A stretch of 64,000 nucleotides of DNA from Diploptera punctata. Its lineage: Eukaryota; Arthropoda; Insecta; Blattodea; Blaberidae. The DNA lies in assembly GCA_030220185.1 (NCBI GenBank), contig JASPKZ010003844.1:124001-188000 (forward strand), written 5' to 3'. Shown here piece by piece: positions 31,457-42,114 of this stretch. Below the pieces are notes generated by a model. It searched no databases. It was given only the letters and a program-made list of their open reading frames with translations, and had not been told where the DNA came from. The position numbers and the translations under genes are program-made. How positions within the stretch are numbered: the stretch's first letter is position 1; each line of letters starts with the position of its first letter.

Positions 31457-31496
<40 letters not shown>
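31457..31496. repeat. (TA)n microsatellite
   Basis: TA array at the SINE-G head. Confidence 0.95.
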
Positions 31497-31499
<3 letters not shown>

Positions 31500-31502
<3 letters not shown>

Positions 31503-31894
31503 GTATACAAAATACCCTAGAAATAATACGACCAAAGATGTCGAAGTATCTGAAAATTAAATTAAATTAAATTTAAAAAAAAGTTATTACATTTTCAAAA
31601 ATAGCATGCTTTAATACTTTTAAGTTCAAAAACCAAAAATAAACGTATACAGAAATCATAGCCACATGGGTGTGCTGACTATAGTAGGCCTATTTATGAA
31701 AGAAGAATGCCAAATTTTATGATGTAAAACTATAAATTTGTTATTAATAAGGGGTCTATTGCTTTATTTAAGTGATGAAAATTAATAAATCTGCTGTATA
31801 AATTGAGTTTATTGTAAGATGTAGACAATAAAACTAACAAAATAAAATATAAAAATGCTTTATAAATAGAGAATTTAAGAAAAAATACAAGATT
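31500..31894. other. No recognisable feature
   Basis: A/T-rich sequence without supported features. Confidence 0.5.
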
Positions 31895-32165
31895 TTTATA
31901 GTAGTTGGTTAAGACAGTACCCTACAAGCTGAAGATCGAGAGCAGGTGTTCCAATGGGGTCAGAATTGTTAAAATAAAACTTGGTGACATCTTTGCCCCG
32001 GAATCGAATCAGCCTCTAACTGAAATGAGTACCAGACGCATGCACTGGGGGTAAAGACGACCGTAACGCAGGGCTAGCATCTCGTGCCGACTGTCAGTCC
32101 AACTTCCCACTACTTCAGAGGTCTCCTAAGGCCTGTATGGGATTCACTTTTCCTTTAGATAAGGA
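31895..32165 (+). mobile_element. SINE-I, copy 2
   Basis: Blocks in order: AATGGGGTCAGAATTG, CAGCCTCTAACTGAAATGAG, TACCAGACGCATGCACTGGG, CGTAACGCAGGGCT and GTGCCGACTGTC. The head is tRNA-like but weak (GTAGTTGGTTAAG; the B box is decayed). Confidence 0.75.
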
Positions 32166-32454
32166 GATGTTACTTTTTTCTTTAACTAAAGTACAAGCTA
32201 CGTTGACTTCCGTGGCGCGCTTTGTTAGAATTTATAAACTATCACACATCAAATAAACAACATTTAATTGTTTATACTTCTATATTGTCATAATATATTT
32301 CAGCAAAGTTGTTATCTGGGTATTTTTGCTTGTTTTTTAATCTTACCCACAAGTAAACTAAAGTTAGCATAATGTAAATTCTTAACATACACATTCCAAA
32401 ATCACCTTCTCAATGTTGGTAAAGTACTTCTACGTAGGTCATTAGATATGCAAC

Positions 32455-33262
32455 AATGGGCCATGATAGAGTTTCCATACCTATCATATCTTTTCAAACA
32501 AATCTCCAGCAGATTCTATACACCGTTGCATCCTCTGGAACCACTTCTGGAAGCAGCCACGCCACTCGATCTCAGACATTGCACTAAGCTCCTCCAACTG
32601 CATCTTCTGGGCTAGGAAATTGGTGTTCGCGTATGCAGTTCTTCACGTTCGGGAACAGGAAATAGTCGCACGGGGCTAGATCTAGACTGTAGGCTCAATG
32701 AGATTAATTTCACAGGTGTCTTTTCCAGAAACCTAATTGTAACATTGGCTGTGTGCAAAGAGGTGGAGCAGAATTCCCCGCAGTCCAGTCTTTGGCCGCT
32801 TCTCCTGGATCTTTGAGAAGACTTTGGGGAGACAGACTTCTGTATACTACTTAGTAGTAACTGTCCTCTGATCCTCTAGCACAACTGTAGCCAGATGACC
32901 ACTTGTTGAGAAGAAAGTGGCCTCCATTTTCTTCCCCACACTCCTAGGCCTTTTGACTTTGGTCGGAGGCTGCTCATCTGGGAATACCCACACCCATGAT
33001 TGATGCTTTGTTCCACGGTCATACTGGTAGATCCAAGTTTCGTCACCTATCACCATGTCTGACACCCGGCGGAAGTCCCCGTTGTTGAATCTCGCCAGCA
33101 TTTCTCTACACAATTCCACTCTAGTGCGTTTATACCCTTCTGAAAAGTGGTGTGACACCCATCGAGAAGAAATTTTCCTCACTCTTAAGTATTGGTGCAG
33201 GGTGGTGGAAATACTTGCCGAACTAATCCATAGGCCCCCTTCGATGTCCTTATAGGTCAGTC
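32455..33262 (-). pseudogene. mariner-like transposase pseudogene
   Basis: The minus strand encodes a mariner-type DDE transposase in pieces: the helix-turn-helix region KDIEGGLWISSASI, then SRWVSHHFSEGYKRTRVEL, LARFNNGDFRR, IGDETWIYQYDRGTKHQ (first catalytic D), VWVFPDEQPPTKVKR, and LAPCDYFLFPNVKN with the third acidic residue. The expected second D (HDN-type motif near 32775) is not visible because the frame is shifted. At least three frameshifts and stops occur. TIRs could not be found, so the ends are approximate. Confidence 0.9.
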
Positions 33263-33264
33263 GT

Positions 33265-33788
33265 GGATTACATCTCGTAATAATGAGAATATATGAAAAG
33301 AAAAATGAATTTTATATTTAAGAAAATGCATCTAAATATACATAAGTTATGACTTTCGAGTCTGCACTTTACTTTCTTTTTAAGTGTTATATTCCCGTAT
33401 TATTCGTTGATTCACGCTTTTTTTTTCAAACTTGTATTATCATCACAGGTCCACAGTGACCATATGCTGTGTGTTTAATACATAAAATGATGAAATTGAC
33501 ATTCCTTGAGAATGAGGACAACGTTAATTGGATTAACTTTTTATATAAAAACAAAGAAATTGCATATCATACTGTATTAATTTCCAGAGTGAATTTTCGA
33601 AAAAAATATTAAAGATAATCTGAGAGCATATGTTCAACTAAAACGCAGTTCATGTTGGGACAATAAATTAATCTTGTCTTCCACTGTCATTAAATGACAG
33701 TGATAAAAAAGAAAAATATATAATGCAAAAATAAAAAAAAACAAATAGTATAAAAAATAAATAAAGAATAAAATGGAAAATAAAATTA
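33265..33788. other. No recognisable feature
   Basis: A-rich sequence. The small inverted pair CCACTGTCATTTAATGACAGTG at 33683-33700 has no known role. Confidence 0.45.
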
Positions 33789-33789
33789 T

Positions 33790-34491
33790 CATAAGTAATG
33801 CCACGAGTGATTTCCAATTTATCTAGATAATTTGGAAATCAAGAGTGGCATTTGTTAGGACTATTTAACGAATCAAATTAAGCTGTTTACTCACAAATCA
33901 TTATTTAAATGTAGTTATTTTAAAATATTTATATATTTAATGTAAACGACGATGTTTGAAAACAAATGAGAAACGTTTGTTATGTTTCACTTGTTCATCA
34001 CTGCAACCAGATCACGTTATTTATTGCCATAGAATCGCAATATTGTAAGAATTCACCCTAGGGGAGAAAAAATGAAACGCATAAAACTGTATATTGATTA
34101 ATTTCTGATGTCCTGTGATGTAAATATGTCAATTATGTTTTTCTAGAAAATAATACGTTTAAGAAAGTGCAAACAGTGATTTCATTTCTTTTCTTTTTTT
34201 TTTGTAGTATTATCAATTGCTATAAACGTATTTATATTAAATCCTGCAAGCACTATCTGTTTACATTCGTGCACTATATATACAATCTGGTAGCCGTACT
34301 TCTGAGAGAGTCAGTCACTGCAAAATAATGCTCTGGCCTATTCAGAATGTTAAAAAGGAGGAGCTTTCTTTAATATGATAAAACTTATTTGATAAATTCC
34401 AGGTGAAACACGACTGTGATTAGTTGTAAATCAAAATTCATTGAAACGCGATTGGTCATTGACTTCCATTTGGGGCATGAGTCAAATAGTC
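33790..34491 (+). mobile_element. Family P repeat, copy 3, longest
   Basis: Starts CATAAGTAATGCCACGAG with the hairpin GATTTCCAATTTATC / GATAATTTGGAAATC and ends GGGGCATGAGTCAAATAGTC. The interior shares CACTATATATACAATCTGG with copy 2. About 702 bp, non-coding. Confidence 0.75.
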
Positions 34492-34811
34492 AAAGAAAAT
34501 TAAAAGTAATTACAAAGTAATAAAATATAAAGCGAATTAGATGAAAATACATACATAGGCTTATAAAGAAAATGACCAAAAGGTACGCAAGTAAACACAC
34601 ACACACAAAATATAACAAGAATAAATATCAAAACAAATAAAGAGGAAAGAGGAAAAAATAAAAAAAAGTCTGTCACGTAGGAACAGCGTAACAAGCAAAA
34701 TATCAAGGAAGTCGAATTTATGGTCCGATTTTGCTGGTTTACGAAATATATTTATTTTATCAAGTTTATGGAACAGACATATAACCAGGAAAAATAACTT
34801 ACAAATATATA

Positions 34812-35275
34812 ATTCAATAGTGAGAAGTACTGTCACATATGGAGCTGAAGTTTGGAAATTCAACAAAAACTTAGAACAAAAACTTATGTCGATGGAAATG
34901 GATTTCTTGAGGAGAGCAGCAAGATGTTCAAAATTAGACAAAATAAGATATACTGTCATAAGAGAAAAAATGAATATTGGTCATTCAATAGTAGATTATA
35001 TACGGTATAAGCAATTAAATTGGTATGGGCACGTACGACGAATGCAAGAAGAAAGATTACCCAGGAAAACATTGAAATGGTGAACACCTGGAAGAAGGAG
35101 GAGAGGAAGACCTCGAAACTCGTGGATGCAGGAAATAAGAACTGGAATGAGAGCAATAGGACTGGAGGATATGGATTGGATGGAGAGAGACGAGTGGAGA
35201 AGAAAAATAAAACTTTAGGCACAGAAAGATGTGTAAACATTAAAATTCTGTATATGCCTATACATAAATAAAGAA
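34812..35275 (+). pseudogene. LINE-c, C-terminal region to 3' end
   Basis: The plus strand reads RSTVTYGAEVWKFNKNLEQ, EMDFLRRAARCSKLDKIR, LNWYGHVRRMQEERLP, then after a premature stop at 35081 GRRRRGRPRNSWMQEI and MDWMERDEWRRK. A short UTR ends near ACATAAATAAAG. It lacks the RT. Confidence 0.8.
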
Positions 35276-35559
35276 ATAGTATGTGTACAGTTAACTTGAG
35301 AGAAAATAAACATGGCAGCCACTAGAATTATTTCTAAATTGCGGCTTTCAGGTAGAGCCCCACTCTCATTTTTCTATTTTTTTGGAAAATATATCTTGTT
35401 TCATTTCAACGGCATATACCGAGTTTCGTTGCGGAAAATATAAAATTACGTTAGCTAGAGTGATATTTTAATTCTTGCTTCAGGCGAACCTCCACTATTA
35501 ATGATCCATTCTGCAGGATAATGAACTCAACCTCACTTTTCTTAATTATGTATTACTAC

Positions 35560-35945
35560 ATTCCAAGTTTATGTTCAGAAAAATACATTGCGGATACTGG
35601 AGTGTCAACAGACACACACGTGCGCGCGCGCGGAAAAACAAACTAAAAACAAAACAAACGTTAGAAACAAATGAAATTAATATTCTGAGGAATATTGTAC
35701 GTAAATCAAGAAAATATCGAATTAGAAATGAAGAAACAAGAAGGCAGCTAAAGATTCAGGCAGTACGTGAATGGGTGGAAAAAAAGATTTGAATGGAATC
35801 AACATATATCCCGTACATCAGATAGAATTGTACGTATAGCAAGATATACGATACCAGAGAATGGGAGAAGGACAACTGGAAGACCAAAAAGGAGATGGAG
35901 GGAATCTTAATTCTAGATGAATAGGTCATGGATCTAAAAAAAAAG
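35560..35945 (+). pseudogene. LINE-b-like C-terminal region
   Basis: Frames read LETNEINILRNIVRKSRKYR, EETRRQLKIQAVREW, then shifted WNQHISRTSDRIVRIARY and GRRTTGRPKRRWRES-stop. The first 25 or so codons are not LINE-like. A (TA)n array follows the A-rich 3' end. Confidence 0.65.
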
Positions 35946-35947
35946 AA

Positions 35948-35948
<1 letters not shown>

Positions 35949-35991
<43 letters not shown>
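35949..35991. repeat. (TA)n microsatellite
   Basis: TA array after the LINE end. Confidence 0.95.
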
Positions 35992-35995
<4 letters not shown>

Positions 35996-36058
35996 TTTTA
36001 CATTTGGCAATGAAGGCAATACTACACATATAAGAAAAATAAATGTTTGTTTTAGGAT

Positions 36059-36133
36059 TCCTGAGTAGCTCAGATGGTTAGAGCGCTAAACGTACAGAGT
36101 TTAGAAACTCGGGTTCAAATCCCGACTCAGGCA
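36059..36133 (+). tRNA. tRNA-like gene or pseudogene, solitary
   Basis: A 75-nt segment folds as a tRNA: acceptor TCCTGAG pairs with CTCAGGC (first pair T-C mismatched), D arm GCTC/GAGC with a perfect A box (TAGCTCAGATGG), T arm TCGGG/CCCGA with B box GGTTCAAATCC, and a trailing A. The anticodon arm is abnormal: CTAAA pairs with TTTAG only across a 9-nt loop (CGTACAGAG). A regular 7-nt reading would give TAC but no stem. No SINE body follows. It is more likely a tRNA-derived or decayed copy than a working tRNA. Confidence 0.5.
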
Positions 36134-36139
36134 TTTATT

Positions 36140-36654
36140 TTTCTTGTCATGCCATATATATAATGTGTGTGTGTGTGTACTATAAATGCACGTAAGTAAA
36201 TTTCATCATGGTCATTTTCAGAGCCTACTAAATAGGATGGATCAAGATTTGTATACATTCCCTTCAAGTTTCATTTATTAACCAAACCACCTTAATCAAT
36301 AATGAAAAAAAGAAGATAAAAATCTTATTTCGGAAAACGCTAAAACGAGAAGAATGCAAGGAAAAGAAAAGAGCATAATGAATTAAACGTTCCCTACAAC
36401 AGACAGAGGAAGATATGACCTCATAAAGCCCACACACTCCCATATGCTAAAAATGGTTGGCCTGAAGATCAGCATGTTGTGCGACCTTCCTGTTCCCAAT
36501 TCAACGGCCAGATTTCTTCATAATCACGATCAATTCGCATGTTTTGTTACGAGAAAAACCACTCTATTATATTGACAAGTTTTTCTACTCGTCGTGAATC
36601 TTCAATGAATACTATTAATCCGATATAGAAATTACCATCTACCTAAGTATTACC
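36140..36654. other. No recognisable feature
   Basis: It includes a short (GT)n run at 36165-36178. Otherwise no gene or repeat is supported. Confidence 0.45.
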
Positions 36655-37620
36655 TCTCTATCTATCTCCATGGCGTTACGGTCCAAGCCTGCTGTACTAT
36701 CTAAGCCCATTCTCTTCTATCTTACATCTTACTCTCTCCATCCTCTCATTCCCAGCTCCCTCATATCCTCCTCTTTGATCTCCAACCATTTCTTTCTCGG
36801 TCTTCCCACGCATCTTCTTCCACCTGGTTTCCCTTTGCTTATTTTTTTTTTGTAATATGGATCCCACCTCACTTCTTTCTACATGTCCCGCCCATCTAAG
36901 GGCGGAATTCATGAAACCGTCTTCATGCAAAGAGCGACTCTTTCCCCCTCTCTACGACGAAGAGAGTATTCTTAAAACCGGTTTAATGAATACTCTATTT
37001 CCCCCTCTCTTTGACGTAGAGAGGGGGAAAGAGTCGCTCTTTGCGTAAAGATGGTTTCATGAATTCCGCCCTAAGTCTTGTCCTTTTAATTGTTCTCATA
37101 ATTTGGGAACTTCCATTCAATTCATAGAGTTCTCCATTAGTTCTAATGTTCCACTCTCAATTTTCATATTTAGGTCTGTAAATCCTTCGAAATATATCTT
37201 CCTTTTCCATGCTGCAATTTTAAGTTCATCATTTCTTAACAAAAAACCAAGTTTCTGCACCGTATGTTACCATCGGTTTAATTACTGTTGTATATATTTA
37301 TTCTATATATATATTTTTTTGCAGTTCCTTGGATTTTAAACGAGGGAGTAAAGCCCAATAACATATATTACCCATTTGTAGTCTTTCGTTCATTTCTTCT
37401 TCTGTTCTTTTTTTTTCTGTAATTATAGAGCCCAAATATTTAAAACTCTGAACTCTATCGAAAATGTTATTCTGTATTGAAACGTTAGTACAATGTGTCC
37501 ATCTACTTTTTTAATCTAGATGCAATCATATATTTTATTTTCGTTGTGTTTACTTTCAATCCAATTTTAATTCCTTCCTATTCTAATTTATTAAAACTGT
37601 GTTGTAATTTTGAGCTACCT
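36655..37620 (-). pseudogene. LINE (b/c-like), interrupted by a MITE
   Basis: The minus strand reads, from 37620 down, broken post-RT connector frames (KVNTTKIKY, LGSIITEKKR-like), then NYGENYQIKRTR leading to LRWAGHVERSEVGS, then GKTEKEMVGDQ. The coding strand RTRL|RWAGHV is split by a 172-bp element at 36900-37071. Removing one TAA and the element restores continuity of the LINE at the nucleotide level. The 3' end reads IEENGLR-stop. Confidence 0.7.
36900..37071. mobile_element. 172-bp hairpin MITE (PIF/Harbinger-like)
   Basis: Terminal inverted repeats of 54 bp (36900-36953 and 37018-37071) begin GGGCGGAATTCATGAAACC and differ at three positions. The centre (AGAGTATTCTTAAAACCGG / CCGGTTTAATGAATACTCT) is itself nearly palindromic, so the entire element can fold on itself. 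TAA flanks both ends (36897-36899 and 37072-37074), and the host LINE shows it is a duplication. A 3-bp TWA duplication is the hallmark of PIF/Harbinger (Tourist-like) elements. No coding capacity. Confidence 0.9.
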
Positions 37621-37679
37621 AAGTATTAACAAAATAAATATTAATAAAATTCATTATATAATTCCGTTAAGGTAAATAG

Positions 37680-37921
37680 TTATAAAGTAAAATGTTAAAA
37701 TAAATATTTACCTTGGCAGGTTCCGTCTCCTCAACTAGGTTAACATTTTTAAAACTGTAGGCCTTTCAGAAACCGGTTTACATCTTCAGCTGAGGGTGTG
37801 CACTAATGACTCTAGGTTTGAGAAAGGTTTCTGAAAGGCCTATGGTTTTAAAACTGTTTACCTAGTTGAGGACGACGGCACCTGCAAATGCATTTATTTA
37901 TTTCAAGATTTTACTTTATAA
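37680..37921. mobile_element. Family R foldback element
   Basis: Arms of about 97 bp (37680-37776 and 37826-37921) run TTATAAAGTAAAAT, AATAAATATTTACC/AATGCATTTGCAGG, CTCAACTAGGT and AGGCCTTTCAGAAACC in inverted order, with several mismatches. The 49-bp loop is unpaired. No coding frame and no clear target duplication. Related fragments lie at 7232-7335 and 47040-47190. Confidence 0.75.
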
Positions 37922-38154
37922 TAAAATAAATGTAGACATTTAGATACTCGTTAACTAATGGTAATATTTTCCAGATTTTAATAAACTCAACGCTTAAAAC
38001 TATTAAGTTGTCGAAATATTTAAATATGGGCCCTGGCAGATTTTCTTGAATTTTGTTTTTATAGTTTTTTTCTTCAGATTTTCGTAGTGTTCTCATACTG
38101 GGTTTAGAGACGGATTATTTACGCAGAAGTAGCCTACAAGAAATTTAAATATAA

Positions 38155-38155
38155 G

Positions 38156-38184
<29 letters not shown>
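38155..38184. repeat. (TA)n microsatellite
   Basis: TA array. Confidence 0.9.
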
Positions 38185-38188
<4 letters not shown>

Positions 38189-38238
38189 CGTTTATTTCAA
38201 AGATATATAAATCGCATGGAAGGAAAAGAAGCAAATAT

Positions 38239-38550
38239 CCATCCATCCATAGTAATTCTGCCCGAGGGCAGGTACTTCACTGCAATCATAGCATTTTCAT
38301 GCTATGCTTTGCAGCTTTACTAGGGAATTATAGGTGTGGTAGCTTCCCACACCGATGAAGGATGGTGATGATAATGATAAGGGTGATTATGATGGCCGGA
38401 TGATTTTTGAGGACCGTTGGTCCCTAAGCTTCCTGACATTTGTCTCACATGCGAGGAAAAACCGAAAAAAACCTCACGCAGGAGCCTGTCCCGACCGCGA
38501 ATCGAAACCGTGACAAGGCAGTACGCTATCTCGAGACCACAGCGGTGGAC
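38239..38550 (-). mobile_element. SINE-A, full length, with 11-bp target duplication
   Basis: GAAGCAAATAT flanks at 38228-38238 and 38551-38561. The minus strand runs from the tRNA-like head (CCGCTGTGGTCTCGAGATAG, then TTTCGATTCGCGG) through the body to the LINE-e-like tail ending GGATGGATGGAT. About 312 bp. The head B box has lost the GGTTCG consensus. Confidence 0.85.
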
Positions 38551-38561
38551 GAAGCAAATAT

Positions 38562-39006
38562 ATTAGAAAGAATTGAGAAAAGAGACTTCGGTCGATTTTA
38601 ACATGAGCTCAGAATGAAAAAGAAAGATTCTATCTAGATAATTTATGAATAAAAAAGCAAAGGAAAAAAATGTAGGAAAGATAGATTCACAATTACATCA
38701 AGAAAACTGTAGAGTGATAAAAATCAAAGTTTTCGGATTTGTTCGCATTTAATAGTAGACCATTAAAAGCTGAAGCATCTGTTAATTGTATTGCATTACA
38801 ATTTCGAAACATGCATTTTCTAATAAAAAAAGATTATATTTTGCTCAGGCTTGGAAACGGATGCTGCACCTGAAACATTCCATTCAGAATATGCGTAACT
38901 CTTGTATGTCCACAGCATTAGTACAGATTATGTATACCAATAAGTCCCATTCATACGTTATCCGAATACAAAATATTCCACTCTCTCAGGAGTACCTCAT
39001 TGTATA
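38562..39006. other. No recognisable feature
   Basis: AT-rich sequence without supported features. Confidence 0.45.
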
Positions 39007-39009
39007 TTA

Positions 39010-40783
39010 CACTGGTCGACAAGGTTTTCTTCACAAGAAATATGATTAGTGAATCTAGTGCATTTTTTCATACTGAATTCAGATATGTAGACAGAATTTT
39101 TCAATCAGGCACAGTTTTTTTTTGTGACAGCTACTTACTTACTTACTCACTGGCACTATCGAACCCGTAGGTTCATGGCCGCACGGACATAAGCTCTCCA
39201 TACATCCCTATCCTGAGCTAATGCTTTCCAATCATTCCCTGTATAATCTACTTCCCTCAAATCATAGTTAATGTTGTTCTCCCACCTCATTCTTGGTCTA
39301 CCAACTGGGCGTTTTCCTTCTGGCTTTCCTACAAGAAGCTTCCATGCACGTCTTTCATTCCCCATACGCGCAACATGTCCTGCCCATCGCAGTCTACGGG
39401 ACTTAACTGTTCTTATTATATCTGGCTTCCTATAAAGACCATGTAGTCTTCTCCATTCACCTGTCTGTTCATCTCTCTTTGGTCCAAAAATTTTCCTAAG
39501 AACTTTATTCTCAATACTCGTAATCTCCTTTCCTCCCTTAAAGTAAGAGTCCATGTTTCGCACCCATATAATATAACTGGTAGAATAATAGTTTTATATA
39601 TTTTCAGCTTAACGTTTTTTGAAAGGAGTTGGGACATCAAAAGTCTCTGCAATGCATAATAGCATGCATTTCCAGAATTGAGCCTATGTTTAATTTCTTT
39701 GTGCATCTCATTCCTATTTGTGATTATTGTTCCTAGGTATTTGAATTCAGCCAATTCCTCAAATTTCCCTCATTTGTCATTAGCTGTCCATTTCCATTAT
39801 ATAATGTATTTCTACTACGTGTGACCATATATTTAGTTTTACTGATATTTACTTCCAGTCCCAATTTCTTAGTGTTACTCAATAGTGTGTGCGTGTTGGC
39901 CTTTAGTATCTCCTCGCTATCGCCAGTAGTACTACATCATCAGCATAAACTAACAGCTTATTAATACCATTCAGTTGTAAGCCTTCCTCATTCTCTAAAG
40001 ATTTAATGGCATGCTCTAGTACAAAATTAAATAGTAGAGGAGATAGTGCATCTCCTTGCTTCAACCCATTCTGGATTTCAAAAGTGTCTGAAAACTGTTT
40101 GCCTATACGCACCCTACTCGTTGAGCCATTTAGACACATTCGTATAAGTCTAACTAACTTTTTAGGAATTCCGAACTCCAGCAGGATACTATATAACTTC
40201 TCCCTCTTAATTGAATCATATGCTTTTTTGAAGTCTACATATAGTTGATGTACAGTACCATTATATTCCCATTTCTTTTCTAAAATCTGTCTTATACTAA
40301 AAATCTGATCTGTTGTAGACCTGTTTTTTCTAAATGCACATTGATGATCTCCTAGAATGTCATCAATATTTTGTGACAGCTACTTTTTCCAAAATTGATT
40401 TTAGCATTTTCTTTGACCTGTCATAGGAACCTTTACCTCATATGAAGAATTCCCTGCACAGTATATGCAGATATGACCTTAACTCATAACTCTGATTCTG
40501 ACCTAGCTCAAACTGAAAATGATTCAGATGGAAATAAAAATTATCTTACATAAATTTATGCCCGAAAATCACTATCTACCAATTTCTAGACAAGTCAGAA
40601 TGAGTTAGAGTGAGATGGATTTTATTAAAAATTATAAAAAATGTAAATGAATATCATAGAAAACACTTGCCTGATAGGAAAAAAAAAACTGAAATGATAT
40701 TTAAATTCAGTATGAAAAATACTTCTAAAATCTCAAATTTTTATTCCTGTGAAAGGAAAAAAGTTCATTTTTGTCGACCAGTG
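39010..40783. mobile_element. Family N TIR element, copy 5, split by LINE-a
   Basis: Termini CACTGGTCGACAAGG (39010) and TTTTTGTCGACCAGTG (40783) are inverted repeats. TTA flanks both ends (39007-39009 and 40784-40786). Without the LINE-a insertion (39137-40369 plus one duplication copy) the element is about 525 bp. Its interior differs from copies 1-4, so it is a separate subfamily. Confidence 0.8.
39137..40369 (-). pseudogene. LINE-a, longest copy, RT to 3' end, with 16-bp target duplication
   Basis: TTTGTGACAGCTACTT flanks at 39121-39136 and 40370-40385. The minus strand encodes FRKNRSTTDQIF, RT motif A YVDFKKAYDSIKREK, motif B NGLKQGDALSPLLFNFVLE, motif C LLVYADDVVLLA (catalytic YADD intact), then NISKTKYMVT, FKYLGTIITNRNE, YGCETWTLTLREE, FGPKRDEQTGEW, LRWAGHVARMG, GRPRMRWENNINYD and NLRVR-stop (39156). 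Frameshifts occur near 39900, 39750 and 39500. The N-terminus with the endonuclease is missing by 5' truncation. The tail is (GTAA)n. Confidence 0.9.
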
Positions 40784-40954
40784 TTATACAACTAAAAAAA
40801 ACTTTCATAATCAAGAACTTACATGACACGTTTTCATTTTAAATAAAGTGAAAAATAACTAATTTCTAAGACAAATACCAGCACACTTAAAGGCCCAAAC
40901 GGTCCTTCAAATCATCTAGCCATCATAATAATGATTAACATATTCATCATGTAA

Positions 40955-41300
40955 TCGGCCGCGGTGGACTAGTGGTTATGCTCCTTGCCTCTGGTCCCAA
41001 GGGTCGCAGGTTCAAACCCGGGCCGGGGTCGATGGATTTTTTTAGGATAGAAAAATCCAAGGAGCAAGTCCTCTGGGAGGGACTTCAAGCCGTGGATCCC
41101 GAGTCTGAAGATTTTCAGGCTCGTAAAAGATCCTTAAGCCTCTAAGCAAAATTTACCGAATTTTCCCGTCCTAGTACTATTTGGTTTCCTAGATGTCAGT
41201 ATGAGGCGGAACGCTGACCACGGACCACTCAAATGACTTCTATACGAAAACAAGTGTAACCAAATTAGTATGGTTCAAATTCTTCCCCTTAGGGGAAGAG
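40955..41300 (+). mobile_element. SINE-H, best-preserved copy
   Basis: Head: GGCCGCGGTGGACTAGTGG (A box) and GTCGCAGGTTCAAACCCGGG (B box), like a Glu/Val-type tRNA. Body: GGTCGATGGATTTTTTTAGG, AAAAATCCAAGG, GGGAGGGACTTCAAG, GTGGATCCCGAGTCTGAAG, GGCTCGTAAAAGATCC, then GGCGGAACGCTGACCAC. Confidence 0.85.
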
Positions 41301-41304
41301 CGCT

Positions 41305-41784
41305 TAAATCTCTGTTAAGGGAAAACATAGGCTTACACACACACATATTCATCATGTTTAGTATGAATGTGTGTGTGTGTGTGAATTGTGTCGCGTCTTA
41401 TTATTTAGATGTCTCGAAAGAGGCCCTGATATTGAGCTGATCACTCATTCAGGGGGACTCTCAATGACCTTGTGTGGACAAAAAAGTATTTGTGTGACCC
41501 ATACTTTACAATACCTCTTACGACAGCTCGTGCAACTGCAGGGCCCTAGTGGTGTGTGGCGTGTTAAAAGTCCGTATAAGGTTAGAAATTAAACTAAGTT
41601 AATGGAATGGAACGGAAAAAGATTAAGATATATGTAATTTCTGAGATTAAGAAATTAAGCAATTAATCACAACCTATGAAAAAATACACGAACTTCCTAA
41701 AACTGTCATTATATAAATCAACTCAATATAGCATCGTCAAATGTATACTACTAATAAAATGCAATAACAAAGCAAATTAAATAA
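41305..41784. other. No recognised family; one open stretch
   Basis: A (GT)n run lies at 41366-41380. A frame at 41371-41592 reads RCLERGPDIELITHSGG and HTLQYLLRQLVQLQGPSG, which I do not recognise. It may be chance. Confidence 0.35.
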
Positions 41785-41826
41785 TTTATTGGGGCTGGAA
41801 GTAAACATCAGTAAAAATAAATATCT
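41785..41826 (+). pseudogene. Tiny LINE-a remnant
   Basis: LGLEVNISKNKYL matches LGLEVNISKTKYM of the LINE-a copy at 39.8 kb. Confidence 0.5.
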
Positions 41827-41884
41827 TAATACAGCTTTCCACTTTACAGCAGTTCGCCCTTGATTCCTGCTTAACAGAGATTCC

Positions 41885-42114
41885 TATCTTCCTATTGTCC
41901 TTCTTCCATACCCCTCTTCATCATGCCATCATATATTCCCTCATTCCATGTTCTTCTACTTCTCCCTCTCTTCCTTCTGCCTGGTACCATTCAATCTAAC
42001 ACCTGTTTAGGCCACTGGTCTTCCGACATCCGTTGTACATGTCCATACCACTGTAAAGCTCTCTTTGTTATCCTATCGATAACAGTTTATTGTGCATCCA
42101 TTTCTTGTCTGATA
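41885..42114 (-). pseudogene. LINE-c 3' end
   Basis: The minus strand reads IRQEMDAQ-stop-TVIDRITKRALQW, YGHVQRMSEDQWPKQVLD and GRRKRGRSRRTWNEG. Its 5' edge coincides with the (GAT)n tail of the next LINE, so it follows that tail directly. Confidence 0.7.

Noticed and set aside
34561..34959. 132-codon minus-strand frame
   Set aside because: It overlaps the antisense of a LINE-c copy and low-complexity AT-rich DNA, and has no domain.
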